From assembly GCA_965230625.1 (NCBI GenBank), contig CBDDLL010000001.1:4154001-4218000 (forward strand): 64,000 nucleotides of DNA, written 5' to 3'. The first letter of the stretch is position 1. Each line of letters begins with the position of its first letter. The position numbers were made by a program, and so were the translations under genes. The notes beneath the pieces were generated by a model that saw nothing but the letters and a program-made list of their open reading frames with translations, was not told where the DNA came from and made no database searches. Shown here piece by piece: positions 9,250-17,817 of this stretch. Source of the DNA: Saccharicrinis sp965230625 (GTDB lineage: Bacteria > Bacteroidota > Bacteroidia > Bacteroidales > Marinilabiliaceae).

Positions 9250-9929
9250 ATGGATAACGTTTTTAGAAGAATATTCATAAATAATTTACAAAAAATGATT
9301 TAGAATGTAAAGGACTATTTTCTATAAAATTTTAAGTTAAATCAATTTAGTATTATGTTTTGTCTATTAAAGCTTTTGAGTTAGAAGAAAGTGAGAAGAA
9401 CATTAAATATGAGGTGAAAAGTTTATTATTAGAAAGCCAAGTAATTTTATATATTTAAGTCTTAAATATATTCCATATTAACTTCATCATTATCCAATAA
9501 TTTATACTTCTCAAAAGTTAATTAAAAATCGTTTGATTCAAACGATAATTCATTAAGCATTAGATGTAAAACTTTTCTCAGCTTATTTTATAAAACACCC
9601 TTTGTAATAATATATACATATATGATTATCAAGTGAATGAACTATTTTTTGCTTAAATCCATCTTTTTTCGAAAGTGACTTCCTTTTTAAGCATAAATGT
9701 CTTAAATTATATAATTAGAATAGGGTATTTGAAAGATATTTCACAATTGCAGAACCATTTTTATAATTGCGTGTTTATAAATCGTAACCTAAACAAAAGG
9801 TAATATTTTAAGCTAAATATACCTATAAATCCAATCTGGATTGAACAAATAATTCACCAATATCGTTTTGGTCGCGTTAAATCGAATGACTAATTCATAT
9901 TTTGAATAAATATTAAATAAATAATAAAT
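9250..9929. promoter_or_regulatory. 680-base divergent intergenic region with palindromes
   Basis: No credible ORF was found. It must contain the promoters of the sugar-binding gene (leftward) and the E2 operon (rightward). Three symmetric elements stand out. A 23-base perfect palindrome lies at 9449-9471, with arms ATATATTTAAG and CTTAAATATAT around a central T. A 19-base perfect palindrome lies at 9528-9546, with arms ATCGTTTGA and TCAAACGAT. A short AATCCA/TGGATT inverted repeat lies near 9828-9843. Any of these could be regulator sites, but no regulator is linked to them here. Confidence 0.45.
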
Positions 9930-11228
9930 ATGTCAACATTTGAAATTCTTATGCCCAAAATGGGCGAGAGCGTTGAAGAAGCAACAATTACAAAATGGTT
10001 CGTATCGGTTGGGGATAAAGTTGAAGAAGATGATGTGTTGTTAGAAATAGCAACAGACAAAGTAGATTCTGAAATACCTTCTCCAGTTGCCGGAACTATA
10101 AAAGAAATACTCTATGAAACAGATGCATTAGTAGCTGTAGGTAAACCAGTTGCAATAGTAGCTATTGATGGTGAAGATTCTGGAGAAGAATCAACCCCTG
10201 CAGCTAACGAAACAAAGGAGTTGGAAGAATCAATAGAAAACATTGTAGAAGATGTTACTAATAAACAAGACTTTACTCAGTCAGACAAATTCTATTCTCC
10301 GTTAGTAAAAAGTATTGCAAAAGAAGAAGGAGTTACTATTGATGAACTAGATTCAATTGAAGGAACAGGACAAAATAATCGAGTTACCAAAGCAGACATA
10401 TTAAATTATATAGCTAGCAAAGGAAAGTCGAAAACAGTTCAACTTGAATCCAAACCACTTTCTTCAGCTCCTCAACAAACAACTACAACTATTGAAAGAC
10501 CTCCTGTATCGGTTAATGCTGAGGATGAAATTGTTGAAATGGATCGTATGCGCAAATTAATTGCTGACCATATGGTAATGTCAAAACATGTATCTCCACA
10601 TGTAACAGCAGTTATTGAGGTAGATATGACCAATATTGTACTTTGGAGAAATAAGAATAAAGCAGCTTATCAAGAAAAATATGGAGAGAAAATTACATTT
10701 ACTCCTATCTTTTTTGAGGCAACAGCTCGTGCATTAAGAGATTTTCCTGGTATTAATGCTTCTGTAGATGGTGATAAAATTATTTATCGTAAAAATGTGA
10801 ATGTTGGGATGGCTGTAGCATTACCTAGTGGAAACTTGATTGTACCTGTAATAAAACAAGCTGATTATAAAAACCTTGCAGGATTAACTTCAGATGTTAA
10901 CAGATTAGCTAATTTGGCTCGTGCAAACAAGTTATCTCCAGACGATATACAAGGAGGAACCTTTACTATTACCAACTTTGGTTCGTTTAAAAATATTATT
11001 GGAACTCCAATAATCAATCAACCTCAAGTTGCGATACTTGCCGTAGGTTCAATCGAGAAAAAACCAGCAGTAATTGAAACTCCAACTGGAGATATGATTG
11101 GTATTCGTCATAAAATGTTCCTTTCTCTATCATACGATCATAGAATTGTTGACGGTGCTTTAGGTGGTAATTTCCTACGAAAAATAGGTGACTATCTAGA
11201 GCAATTTGATGTTGATAGAGCTATATAA
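9930..11228 (+). CDS. Dihydrolipoamide acyltransferase (E2) of a 2-oxoacid dehydrogenase complex
   Basis: 432 residues. An N-terminal lipoyl domain (residues ~3-77) carries the lipoylated lysine in EIATDKVDSEI. A flexible acidic linker leads to a peripheral-subunit-binding domain (YSPLVKSIAKEEGVTIDELDSI..., ~118-155), which binds E1/E3. The C-terminal acyltransferase domain ends with SYDHRIVDGALGG, containing the catalytic HxxxD. It transfers the acyl group from E1 to CoA. The fused E1 gene follows directly, so the two form one complex; whether the substrate is pyruvate or branched-chain 2-oxoacids cannot be decided from sequence. An E3 gene is not in the window. Confidence 0.92.
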   Translation: MSTFEILMPKMGESVEEATITKWFVSVGDKVEEDDVLLEIATDKVDSEIPSPVAGTIKEILYETDALVAVGKPVAIVAIDGEDSGEESTPAANETKELEESIENIVEDVTNKQDFTQSDKFYSPLVKSIAKEEGVTIDELDSIEGTGQNNRVTKADILNYIASKGKSKTVQLESKPLSSAPQQTTTTIERPPVSVNAEDEIVEMDRMRKLIADHMVMSKHVSPHVTAVIEVDMTNIVLWRNKNKAAYQEKYGEKITFTPIFFEATARALRDFPGINASVDGDKIIYRKNVNVGMAVALPSGNLIVPVIKQADYKNLAGLTSDVNRLANLARANKLSPDDIQGGTFTITNFGSFKNIIGTPIINQPQVAILAVGSIEKKPAVIETPTGDMIGIRHKMFLSLSYDHRIVDGALGGNFLRKIGDYLEQFDVDRAI

Positions 11229-11256
11229 TCTATTTGATAATTTAAAATTAAGGAAT

Positions 11257-13305
11257 ATGAATTCAGATGTAAAACAATTATATAAAGTAAAATCAACCGA
11301 TAAAGAAACATTGCTAAAATGGTATTATCTGTTAATATTAGGTCGAAGTCTTGATGATAGAGCTCCTAATTATCTAAAACAAGCAATTGGTTGGTCGTAT
11401 CACGCACCAGCTGCCGGACATGACGCAATACAGTTAGCTATAGGTCAGAATTTTGATAGAAGTAAGGATCATCTTTTTCCGTACTATAGAGATTTACAAA
11501 CTTGTGTGGCTGCAGGTTTAACAGCCGAAGAGGTTATATATAATGGTATCTCTAAAGATGCAGATGTAGCAGGTGGAGGACGTCATATGTCGAACCACTT
11601 TGCCAAGCCAGGATGGAATATACATAATGTTTCTTCATGTACAGGTAACCATACACTACATGCCACAGGTATTGGAAGAGCTATAAAAACTTATAAGGCT
11701 AAAGGTGTAGCAATAAGTTCACAAGGAGAATCATCGGTTTCAGAAGGATATGTTTATGAAGCAATAAATGGTGCGTCAAATGAGCAATTACCTGTAGTGT
11801 TTGTTTTTCAGGATAATGGATATGGAATTTCAGTTCCTAAAAAAGATCAAACTGCCAATAGGAAAGTAGCTAAGAACTTTGAAGGAATGAAGAATCTTAG
11901 AATACTATATTGTAATGGTAAAGATGTTTTTGATTCGATGAATACAATGGCTGAGGCAGTTAGATGGGCAGAGGAAGAACAAAAACCAGTTATTGTACAT
12001 GCTAATTGTGTGCGGATTCATTCGCATTCAAATTCTGATAGACATGATTTATATCGTGATAAAGCCGAGTTAAACTATGTGCAGGAATATGATCCAATAG
12101 CAAAATACAAAAGGCTTTTATTAAGATACGAAAGAGCTACTGAGGATGAACTAAATGAAATTGATGAAAAGGTGAAACAGGAAGTTAAAGCTGCACATAA
12201 AAAAGGACTTGCAGCTCCGCATCCAACTCCTGAAAGTATTCACGATTTTGTATACCCTCCAGAATATATTTCACAAAAGTTTCCAGATGGTTTACATAAT
12301 GAAACAAGTGAGCCTAAAAAACTGATTGAAGCCTTAAATGGTACTTTAAAAGAGGAGTTCAGGAGAAATCCAGATACTTATATTTGGGGTCAGGACATGG
12401 CCAATAAAGATAAAGGAGGCATTTTTAATGTATCTAAAGGTATGCAGCAAGAGTTTGGTAGAGAGAGAGTTTTTAATGCACCAATTGCTGAGGACTTTAT
12501 TATGGGTACAGCAAATGGAATGTCCCGCTTTAATAAAAACATTAGAATTGTAGTGGAAGGTGCCGAATTTGCCGATTATTTTTGGCCAGCCATGGAACAG
12601 TTTGTTGAGACTACACATGAATATTGGAGAACAAAAGGACAATATTCACCTAATATTACAGTTAGACTAGCATCAGGTGGATACATTGGCGGAGGATTGT
12701 ACCACTCACAAACAATTGAAGGAGCATTAACAACATTCCCGGGTGTTAGAGTAGTATATCCATCTTATGCAGATGATGCCGCTGGTTTGCTTCGTACTTC
12801 CTTACGATCAGAAGGTATGACTTTATTTTTAGAACCTAAAGCATTATATAATGCACCTAAAGCAGCTACACCAATTCCTGATGAATTTGAGGTGCCATTT
12901 GGAAAAGCACGTATCAGAAGAGAAGGTTCCGATTTAACTATTATTACATATGGAAACACTACACATATGTGTGTTGAAGCTGCGGAAGACATTTACAAAG
13001 AGGGATTAGGAAATATAGAAGTAGTTGATTTACGATCTTTACTTCCTCTAGATAAAGAAACAATATTAGAATCGATAAAAAAGACTTCAAAAGTTCTTAT
13101 TGTTCACGAAGATAAGGTATTTGCTGGGTTTGGAGGTGAAGTTTCTGCAACAGTTAGTGAATTAGGTTTTGAATATTTAGATGCTCCAATAAAAAGAATA
13201 GGTTCAACCTTTACTCCGGTAGGATTCAACCGTACTCTTGAGGCTGCCATTTTACCTAATACTCAAAAAATTAAAGATGCTGCTAAAGGATTATTAGCAT
13301 ACTAA
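11257..13305 (+). CDS. Fused alpha-beta E1 of a 2-oxoacid dehydrogenase
   Basis: 682 residues from ATG 11257; an in-frame ATG at 11206 lies inside the E2 gene and is unlikely to be used. The first ~330 residues are E1-alpha: AGHDAIQLAIG, the thiamine-diphosphate loop SQGESSVSEG...FQDNGYGIS, and phosphorylation-loop-like SHSNSDRHDLY. The remaining ~330 are E1-beta: AEDFIMGTANGMS, VRLASGGYIGGGLYHSQTIEG, VVYPSYADDAAGLLRTS and the C-terminal transketolase-like region. It decarboxylates a 2-oxoacid and acylates E2 lipoate. Similar one-chain E1 proteins are common in Bacteroidota. It lies between E2 (28 bases upstream) and flavodoxin (12 bases downstream), pointing to one operon. Confidence 0.92.
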   Translation: MNSDVKQLYKVKSTDKETLLKWYYLLILGRSLDDRAPNYLKQAIGWSYHAPAAGHDAIQLAIGQNFDRSKDHLFPYYRDLQTCVAAGLTAEEVIYNGISKDADVAGGGRHMSNHFAKPGWNIHNVSSCTGNHTLHATGIGRAIKTYKAKGVAISSQGESSVSEGYVYEAINGASNEQLPVVFVFQDNGYGISVPKKDQTANRKVAKNFEGMKNLRILYCNGKDVFDSMNTMAEAVRWAEEEQKPVIVHANCVRIHSHSNSDRHDLYRDKAELNYVQEYDPIAKYKRLLLRYERATEDELNEIDEKVKQEVKAAHKKGLAAPHPTPESIHDFVYPPEYISQKFPDGLHNETSEPKKLIEALNGTLKEEFRRNPDTYIWGQDMANKDKGGIFNVSKGMQQEFGRERVFNAPIAEDFIMGTANGMSRFNKNIRIVVEGAEFADYFWPAMEQFVETTHEYWRTKGQYSPNITVRLASGGYIGGGLYHSQTIEGALTTFPGVRVVYPSYADDAAGLLRTSLRSEGMTLFLEPKALYNAPKAATPIPDEFEVPFGKARIRREGSDLTIITYGNTTHMCVEAAEDIYKEGLGNIEVVDLRSLLPLDKETILESIKKTSKVLIVHEDKVFAGFGGEVSATVSELGFEYLDAPIKRIGSTFTPVGFNRTLEAAILPNTQKIKDAAKGLLAY

Positions 13306-13317
13306 AATCAATCAATT

Positions 13318-13824
13318 ATGAAGAAGATAGGACTATTTTATAGCTTTAATTCGGTTAAAACCAAACAACAAGCACAGAAAATAATTAATGCAATAGGTGA
13401 AGAAAACGTAGAACAGGTAAATGTAGAAGAAACTACACAAGAAAAGTTCATGGAGTTTTCTAATTATATACTAGCTGTTTCAACTTGGTTTGATGGAGAG
13501 CTTCCTAATTATTGGGATGAATTTTTACCATCTATTGAAGATGATTCGTTTAAAGGTAAAACATTTGCATTATTTGGAGGAGGCGACCAAAAAGGCTATC
13601 CAGAAAACTTTGTGGATGGAATTGGTATACTTGGTGATTTTTTAGAGGCCAGAGGTGGTAAAATAATTGGTTTTACTTCAACAGAAGGTTACGAGTTTGA
13701 AAGTTCTCGTGCGCAAAGAGGTGATCAGTTTATTGGGTTAGCATTAGATATAGAAAACCAGGCAGCACTTTCTGATGAGAGAATTGAGAAATGGGTCGAT
13801 TCACTTAAATCAGATTTAAATTAA
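13318..13824 (+). CDS. Long-chain flavodoxin
   Basis: 168 residues. The N-terminus KIGLFYSFNSVKTKQQAQKI is the FMN phosphate-loop strand, although the usual T/S-rich loop is modified. STWFDGELPNYWDEFLP and FALFGGGDQKGYPENFVDGIG carry the FMN-contacting loops, and the insertion in strand beta-5 (GYEFESSRAQRGDQFIGLALD) marks the long-chain class. It is a low-potential one-electron carrier. Its position 12 bases after the 2-oxoacid dehydrogenase E1 suggests co-transcription, and it could exchange electrons with a 2-oxoacid-linked system. A strong terminator follows. Confidence 0.87.
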   Translation: MKKIGLFYSFNSVKTKQQAQKIINAIGEENVEQVNVEETTQEKFMEFSNYILAVSTWFDGELPNYWDEFLPSIEDDSFKGKTFALFGGGDQKGYPENFVDGIGILGDFLEARGGKIIGFTSTEGYEFESSRAQRGDQFIGLALDIENQAALSDERIEKWVDSLKSDLN

Positions 13825-13870
13825 TAATCTGATTGATGATACCTTAATATTAAGTTTTAACGTATATTTT

Positions 13871-13903
13871 AAAGGGGTTCTTTAATAATAAGAACCCCTT
13901 TTT
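13871..13903 (+). terminator. Rho-independent terminator of the E2-E1-flavodoxin operon
   Basis: A 12-bp stem (AAAGGGGTTCTT with AAGAACCCCTTT), a 7-base loop and a run of Ts follow 47 bases after the flavodoxin stop. It is a textbook intrinsic terminator. Confidence 0.9.
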
Positions 13904-14335
13904 ATTTTTCCACTCCAAACATATTAACATAATTAATGGTCATAGAATTTAATATTTAAAAACAGAAAACAGAGGATGTAAAATTCTATTTTAATACCTA
14001 AACCAATATAAAATACAACTTCCAATAAATAGTATCAGTAAGAAACACTGATATTTTAGTGTCTTTGATAAAAAAGCGACAACGACAAGGTTTGCTAAGC
14101 CAGAAAAAAGTGGTTTAACATGTATAGTAGAGTATTTTATTAGATTTTGTTGTAACTATGGTTACTTGCAAAGATTAAATAATAATAGGATAAAAAGAAA
14201 ACAACCAGCCACCAACATATAAATCTCATTAACTACCATTAGAATATTACAAATGTAAATACCGGAATATTAAAAAAACATCTCTACCTAGTAGTTACAT
14301 ATGTAATATGATCATAGTCACAAGAACATATGTAA

Positions 14336-14452
14336 ACTCCATTATCTACTATTAAGATTCTTTTGTTACAATAATAGAATGGAGTAGGAGGGTTGTTTCC
14401 ATTTCTAATCAACCAAAATTTATAGGATAACTTTTAATAAAAACAACTCTCC
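14336..14452 (+). ncRNA. Two consecutive hairpins, possible structured RNA
   Basis: Hairpin 1 (14336-14385): ACTCCATT and CTATTA pair with TAATAG and AATGGAGT, a 14-bp stem interrupted by a 5-base bulge, with a 17-base loop. Hairpin 2 (14387-14452): GGAGGGTTGTTT pairs with AAACAACTCTCC, 12 bp including one G-U, closing a 42-base internal region. Only one base separates them. No promoter or terminator is obvious, so this could equally be a DNA-level repeat remnant. Confidence 0.35.
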
Positions 14453-14945
14453 TGTATCAATTTATATATTTAAACAATATTCATAAAACACATATAATCA
14501 AGACTATAAATAATATATATAAAGTATTAGTACAAATACTTATGTGGCATTTAATAATTTAGACTAAAAACACCTGTAGGTTTAATAAAAACAACACTAC
14601 ATTCATCTATATATCAGGTACATAAAGATTTTACATGAAGAATAAATTTAATTACAAGAGGTTTACGGTATAATAAGCTGTAAATGTGTAATATATCCTA
14701 TATGTATTTATTATTTTCAACTTTTAGAATGTTAATAAATAAGCTATTATAAAGGCAAAAGTATAATTATAAATATCTGTAATACAATATTCATATGAAT
14801 ACTATTTAAACTAATAAATTAAATAATAGTAATTGTTTAAAATATATTCTTTGGGTATTGCTTATTAAGCATTATTTTTCCTTAATTCATTCACTTCGAA
14901 TTAAAATTGTTTTTCTATATCGTTTTACATTTGGTAAATTAATAT

Positions 14946-14953
14946 TACATTTG
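14946..14953 (+). promoter_or_regulatory. Putative -7 box (TACATTTG) for the XRE regulator gene
   Basis: TACATTTG matches TAnnTTTG, 110 bases upstream of the ATG at 15064. A TTACATTTG copy lies 20 bases further upstream. The expected transcription start near 14960 would place the palindrome at 14999-15014 in the leader or early transcribed region. Confidence 0.45.
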
Positions 14954-14998
14954 TATCACAACTAGTTCGTATAGTTATTTGCTGAAATACTCACTAAT

Positions 14999-15014
14999 AA
15001 TTACATATGTAATT
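14999..15014. promoter_or_regulatory. 16-bp perfect palindrome, candidate autoregulatory operator
   Basis: AATTACATATGTAATT is perfectly symmetric and ends 49 bases before the XRE regulator start. A 12-bp core copy (TTACATATGTAA) occurs at 14295-14306. Near copies occur at 14247-14258 (TTACAAATGTAA), 14325-14336 and 15670-15681 (TTACATGTGTAA, just ahead of pyrK). The link to the neighbouring regulator is inference. Confidence 0.45.
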
Positions 15015-15063
15015 TACTGTTCGGATTAGAATTAATATTTATTGTTTACATTAATAACCACTT

Positions 15064-15567
15064 ATGAAGCAACGATTACAAACATTATTGGCAGCAGAAA
15101 AAATAGCCTCTTCAAAGTTTGCTGATATAATTGGAGTAAATAGATCCAGTATTTCTCATTTGCTATCAGGTAGAAATAATCCAAGTCTTGATTTTTTACA
15201 GAAGGTATTGGTTAAATTCCCTAATATTAATCCTGATTGGCTTTTGTTAGGTCAAGGATCAATGTATAGAAATAATATAAAAATAGAGGATAAAACAACT
15301 CAAAACAATCCAGTATTATTTGAGGATAAAAGAGAGATTAATAAAGAAGTCTCGAAAGAAGAACCTGTTAATAATATAACTGAATCAAAAATAGAAGACA
15401 CTCCTTCTATTAAACCTCAATCTCTTAATGAATCATCTAATGATAACGAAATAAAGCCTGAAATTCCTATCAACAACAATAATTTAAGCCAAAAGCAATT
15501 ACAGCGTATCATATTCTTTTATACTGATGGTACATTTGATGTATACCTTCCGAATAAAAATATGTAA
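15064..15567 (+). CDS. XRE-family helix-turn-helix regulator
   Basis: 167 residues. The N-terminal ~60 residues form a Cro/CI-type HTH (LLAAEKIASSKFADIIGVNRSSISHLLSGRNNPSLDFLQKVLVKFP), with the recognition helix around VNRSSISHLLSG. A long polar, Asn/Glu/Ser-rich linker of low complexity (residues ~75-140) leads to a conserved-looking C-terminal motif, QRIIFFYTDGTFDVYLPNK. I recall this ending from other Bacteroidota XRE proteins, but its role is unknown to me. The gene is preceded by a 16-bp palindrome that may be its own operator and is followed, 140 bases on, by pyrK. Confidence 0.8.
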   Translation: MKQRLQTLLAAEKIASSKFADIIGVNRSSISHLLSGRNNPSLDFLQKVLVKFPNINPDWLLLGQGSMYRNNIKIEDKTTQNNPVLFEDKREINKEVSKEEPVNNITESKIEDTPSIKPQSLNESSNDNEIKPEIPINNNNLSQKQLQRIIFFYTDGTFDVYLPNKNM

Positions 15568-15619
15568 AAATTATAGGTGTTTATGCTAGAGTACTTTTCA
15601 TATTCATAATATAACTTCA

Positions 15620-15649
15620 TTGGCATTAAATTCAATTTGCCTATATTTG
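15620..15649 (+). promoter_or_regulatory. Putative promoter of pyrK-pyrD
   Basis: TTGG (15620-15623) lies 18 bases ahead of TATATTTG (15642-15649), fitting the Bacteroidota -33/-7 layout (TTG ... TAnnTTTG). A near-palindrome CTGTT...AACAG at 15666-15684 follows in the 5' leader and contains a TTACATGTGTAA core like the sites near the XRE regulator. Confidence 0.5.
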
Positions 15650-15707
15650 TACGATAAAAAAATCGCTGTTTACATGTGTAACAGTGAGATAAGGTGATTT
15701 TATATTT

Positions 15708-16481
15708 ATGAAGAAAAGAGTTGAGTTGTTTACGGTCACTCAAAACCGTAGGATTAATTCAGAATATTTGATTATTTATGCTAAAGCAGATCAAGATTTA
15801 TCTGATATAGCTCCAGGTCAATTTGTAGAAATTAAAGTAGAAAACGGTCCAAATACATTTCTTCGTCGTCCCATCTCCATTCATGAAGTACGAAAAGAAT
15901 CCAACGAAATGCTCTTATTAATACAAGAAGTTGGAGAAGGCACTCGATTATTGGCACAGTTAAAACCAGGTGATAAATTAGATATGATTTATCCGTTAGG
16001 TAATAGCTTTTCTGTTCCTAACAAAGGAAAAGTACTGCTTGTTGGTGGTGGTGTTGGAGTTGCTCCATTACTTATATTAGGTAGAGTACTTAAAGAAAAT
16101 GGTGTAGAACCTGTTTTTTTATTGGGTGCCAGGAACAAAGAGATTTTAATGGATACAACTGACTTTGAAAAATATGGTCAAGTTGAAGTTACAACTGAGG
16201 ATGGCTCAATTGGAGTAAAAGGTTTTGTTACAGACCATCCTTTATTAAAGGAAGATGTAAGTAATATGGATATGGTATATACCTGCGGCCCTGATCTAAT
16301 GATGCGTGCTGTAGCTGATGTTGCTAAAAAACACGATATTAAATGTGAAGTATCCTTAGAGAATATGATGGCTTGTGGCTTTGGAGCATGTTTATGCTGT
16401 GTAGTGAATACAATAGAGGGGAATAAATGTACTTGTACCGAAGGACCGGTATTTAATACTAAAGAACTTAAAGAATGGTAA
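15708..16481 (+). CDS. pyrK: Dihydroorotate dehydrogenase electron-transfer subunit
   Basis: 257 residues, flavin reductase-like fold. FAD-binding motif FLRRPISIHEV at ~50-60, NAD-binding GGGVGVAPLL at ~105, and a C-terminal [2Fe-2S] cluster with cysteines in CGFGACLCCVVNT...C (~222-245). It passes electrons from the dihydroorotate oxidised by PyrD through FAD and the iron-sulphur cluster to NAD+. The pyrD gene overlaps its 3' end by 7 bases, so the two are translationally linked and form the class 1B heterotetramer of de novo pyrimidine synthesis. Confidence 0.95.
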   Translation: MKKRVELFTVTQNRRINSEYLIIYAKADQDLSDIAPGQFVEIKVENGPNTFLRRPISIHEVRKESNEMLLLIQEVGEGTRLLAQLKPGDKLDMIYPLGNSFSVPNKGKVLLVGGGVGVAPLLILGRVLKENGVEPVFLLGARNKEILMDTTDFEKYGQVEVTTEDGSIGVKGFVTDHPLLKEDVSNMDMVYTCGPDLMMRAVADVAKKHDIKCEVSLENMMACGFGACLCCVVNTIEGNKCTCTEGPVFNTKELKEW

Positions 16482-17386
16482 ATTTAGAGGTAGATATAAA
16501 CGGATACTTATTAAAAAATCCGGTGATGACTGCATCTGGAACTTTTGGTTTTGGAGAAGAATATGAGGATTTTATAGATATAAATGCACTTGGTGGTATT
16601 GTGGTAAAAGGTACTACCTTACATCATAGAGAGGGAAATGATTACCCAAGAATGGCAGAAACTCCATCGGGAATGCTTAACGCTGTTGGTCTTCAGAATA
16701 AAGGTGTAGATTATTTCATAAGTAATATTTATCCTCGAATAAAAGACTATAATACAGGTATTTTTGTAAATGTATCAGGATCTGCTATAGAGGACTATGT
16801 TGAAACAGCTGAAAAGCTTAATGATTTGGAAAACATACCAGGTATTGAGCTTAATATTTCTTGTCCTAATGTTAAGGAAGGAGGAATGTCGTTTGGAGTA
16901 CATTGCCCTTCTGCTGTTGCTGTTACAAAGGCTGTTCGAGATGTTTACAAAAAGCACCTAATGGTAAAACTATCTCCTAATGTTACAGATGTAACAGAGA
17001 TAGCTAAAGGAGTTGAAGGTGCAGGTGCAGATTCTGTTTCCCTTATTAATACTTTGTTAGGAATGGCAATTAATGCAGAAAAGCGACGTCCGGAACTATC
17101 AACTATAACGGGAGGATTATCAGGTCCTTGTATAAAACCAGTTGCATTAAGAATGGTATGGCAAGTATATCAGGCAGTTAAAGTACCAATAATTGGAATG
17201 GGTGGTATAATGAATGCTACTGATGCTATTGAATTTATGTTGGCAGGTGCAACTGCCATACAGGTAGGAACTGCTAACTTTATTGATCCCACCATAACAA
17301 TTAAAGTTATTGAAGGTATTAAAGAGTATATGCAAAGGCATAAGATTACAGATGTAAAAGACTTGATTGGTGGTATGGTTGTTTAA
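16475..17386 (+). CDS. pyrD: Dihydroorotate dehydrogenase, class 1B catalytic subunit
   Basis: 303 residues, FMN-binding TIM barrel. Seen are KNPVMTASGTFGFGEEY (phosphate/FMN side), NAVGLQNKG, the catalytic-cysteine loop NISCPNVKEGG (Cys ~130, the base in class 1 enzymes), VKLSPNVTDV, SLINTLLGMAI and the C-terminal GMGGI/GATAIQVGTANF phosphate-binding motifs. It oxidises dihydroorotate to orotate, the fourth step of UMP synthesis, in the cytoplasm. Overlap with pyrK supports the NAD-dependent 1B type. Confidence 0.95.
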   Translation: MVNLEVDINGYLLKNPVMTASGTFGFGEEYEDFIDINALGGIVVKGTTLHHREGNDYPRMAETPSGMLNAVGLQNKGVDYFISNIYPRIKDYNTGIFVNVSGSAIEDYVETAEKLNDLENIPGIELNISCPNVKEGGMSFGVHCPSAVAVTKAVRDVYKKHLMVKLSPNVTDVTEIAKGVEGAGADSVSLINTLLGMAINAEKRRPELSTITGGLSGPCIKPVALRMVWQVYQAVKVPIIGMGGIMNATDAIEFMLAGATAIQVGTANFIDPTITIKVIEGIKEYMQRHKITDVKDLIGGMVV

Positions 17387-17435
17387 TATTCCATGATTGT
17401 AAAGAGGTCAGCGGTAAAATAAAATTAATAAACTT

Positions 17436-17690
17436 ATGGGACAGACATTTACTCAACCTAATCCAATGATATCATTTTTACCTTTGGTAATTATAATGGT
17501 GCCATTGATATTTGTAGTAAGGAAATTAGCTATAGAAAAAGGTAAAAATGTTGTTTTATGGACAATATTAGCATGTATACCAATAGTTAATTTTATTATA
17601 TTGTGGTACATAGTTGGAACGCCTAATAAAAGGCTTGAAGACAAATTAGATAAAATACTTGAATATTTAGATAAATCTGAATCAAGTTAA
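17436..17690 (+). CDS. Small membrane protein with two predicted membrane segments
   Basis: 84 residues. Two hydrophobic stretches (MISFLPLVIIMVPLIFVV, residues ~11-28, and VVLWTILACIPIVNFIILWYIV, ~39-60) are separated by a short basic loop (RKLAIEKGKN). The C-terminal tail is charged and could form a short helix (NKRLEDKLDKILEYLDK). It starts 50 bases after pyrD and may be read from the same transcript. I do not recognise a family function; the layout is like small phospholipase-D-nuclease-N-terminal (PLDc_N) or superinfection-immunity-type membrane proteins, but this is a guess. Confidence 0.65.
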   Translation: MGQTFTQPNPMISFLPLVIIMVPLIFVVRKLAIEKGKNVVLWTILACIPIVNFIILWYIVGTPNKRLEDKLDKILEYLDKSESS

Positions 17691-17768
17691 AAGCATTGAG
17701 AATTGTAGCTTTTGCAAACTCAGCCATGTTCTTTTTATAGAGAACGAGTTACAGAAAATAAACAATTT

Positions 17769-17806
17769 GAGTGTGAGGAACTCGCTTTTAAGCAATACTC
17801 ACACTC
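17769..17806 (-). terminator. Hairpin downstream of tRNA-Lys
   Basis: A perfect 9-bp stem (GAGTGTGAG with CTCACACTC) has a 20-base loop containing the smaller inverted repeat GCTTTTAAGC. It begins 12 bases beyond the tRNA 3' end on the minus strand and probably ends the tRNA transcript. On the plus strand it is also followed by a T-rich stretch (ATTGTTTTTG). Confidence 0.6.
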
Positions 17807-17817
17807 TATTGTTTTTG

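Larger units (their letters stand above)
13904..15063. other. 1.2-kb gene-free region rich in hairpins and palindromes
   Basis: No convincing coding frame was found on either strand. The region holds a 7-bp hairpin (14033-14053, TATCAGT/ACTGATA followed by TTTTAG), two adjacent larger hairpins (14336-14385 and 14387-14452) and a family of TTACATATGTAA-like palindromes at 14247, 14295, 14325 and 14999. Two TTACATTTG repeats spaced 20 bases apart lie at 14925 and 14945. The last 120 bases carry the promoter of the XRE-type regulator gene. The rest may encode a non-coding RNA or be a decayed mobile element; I recognise no known RNA family. Confidence 0.5.
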
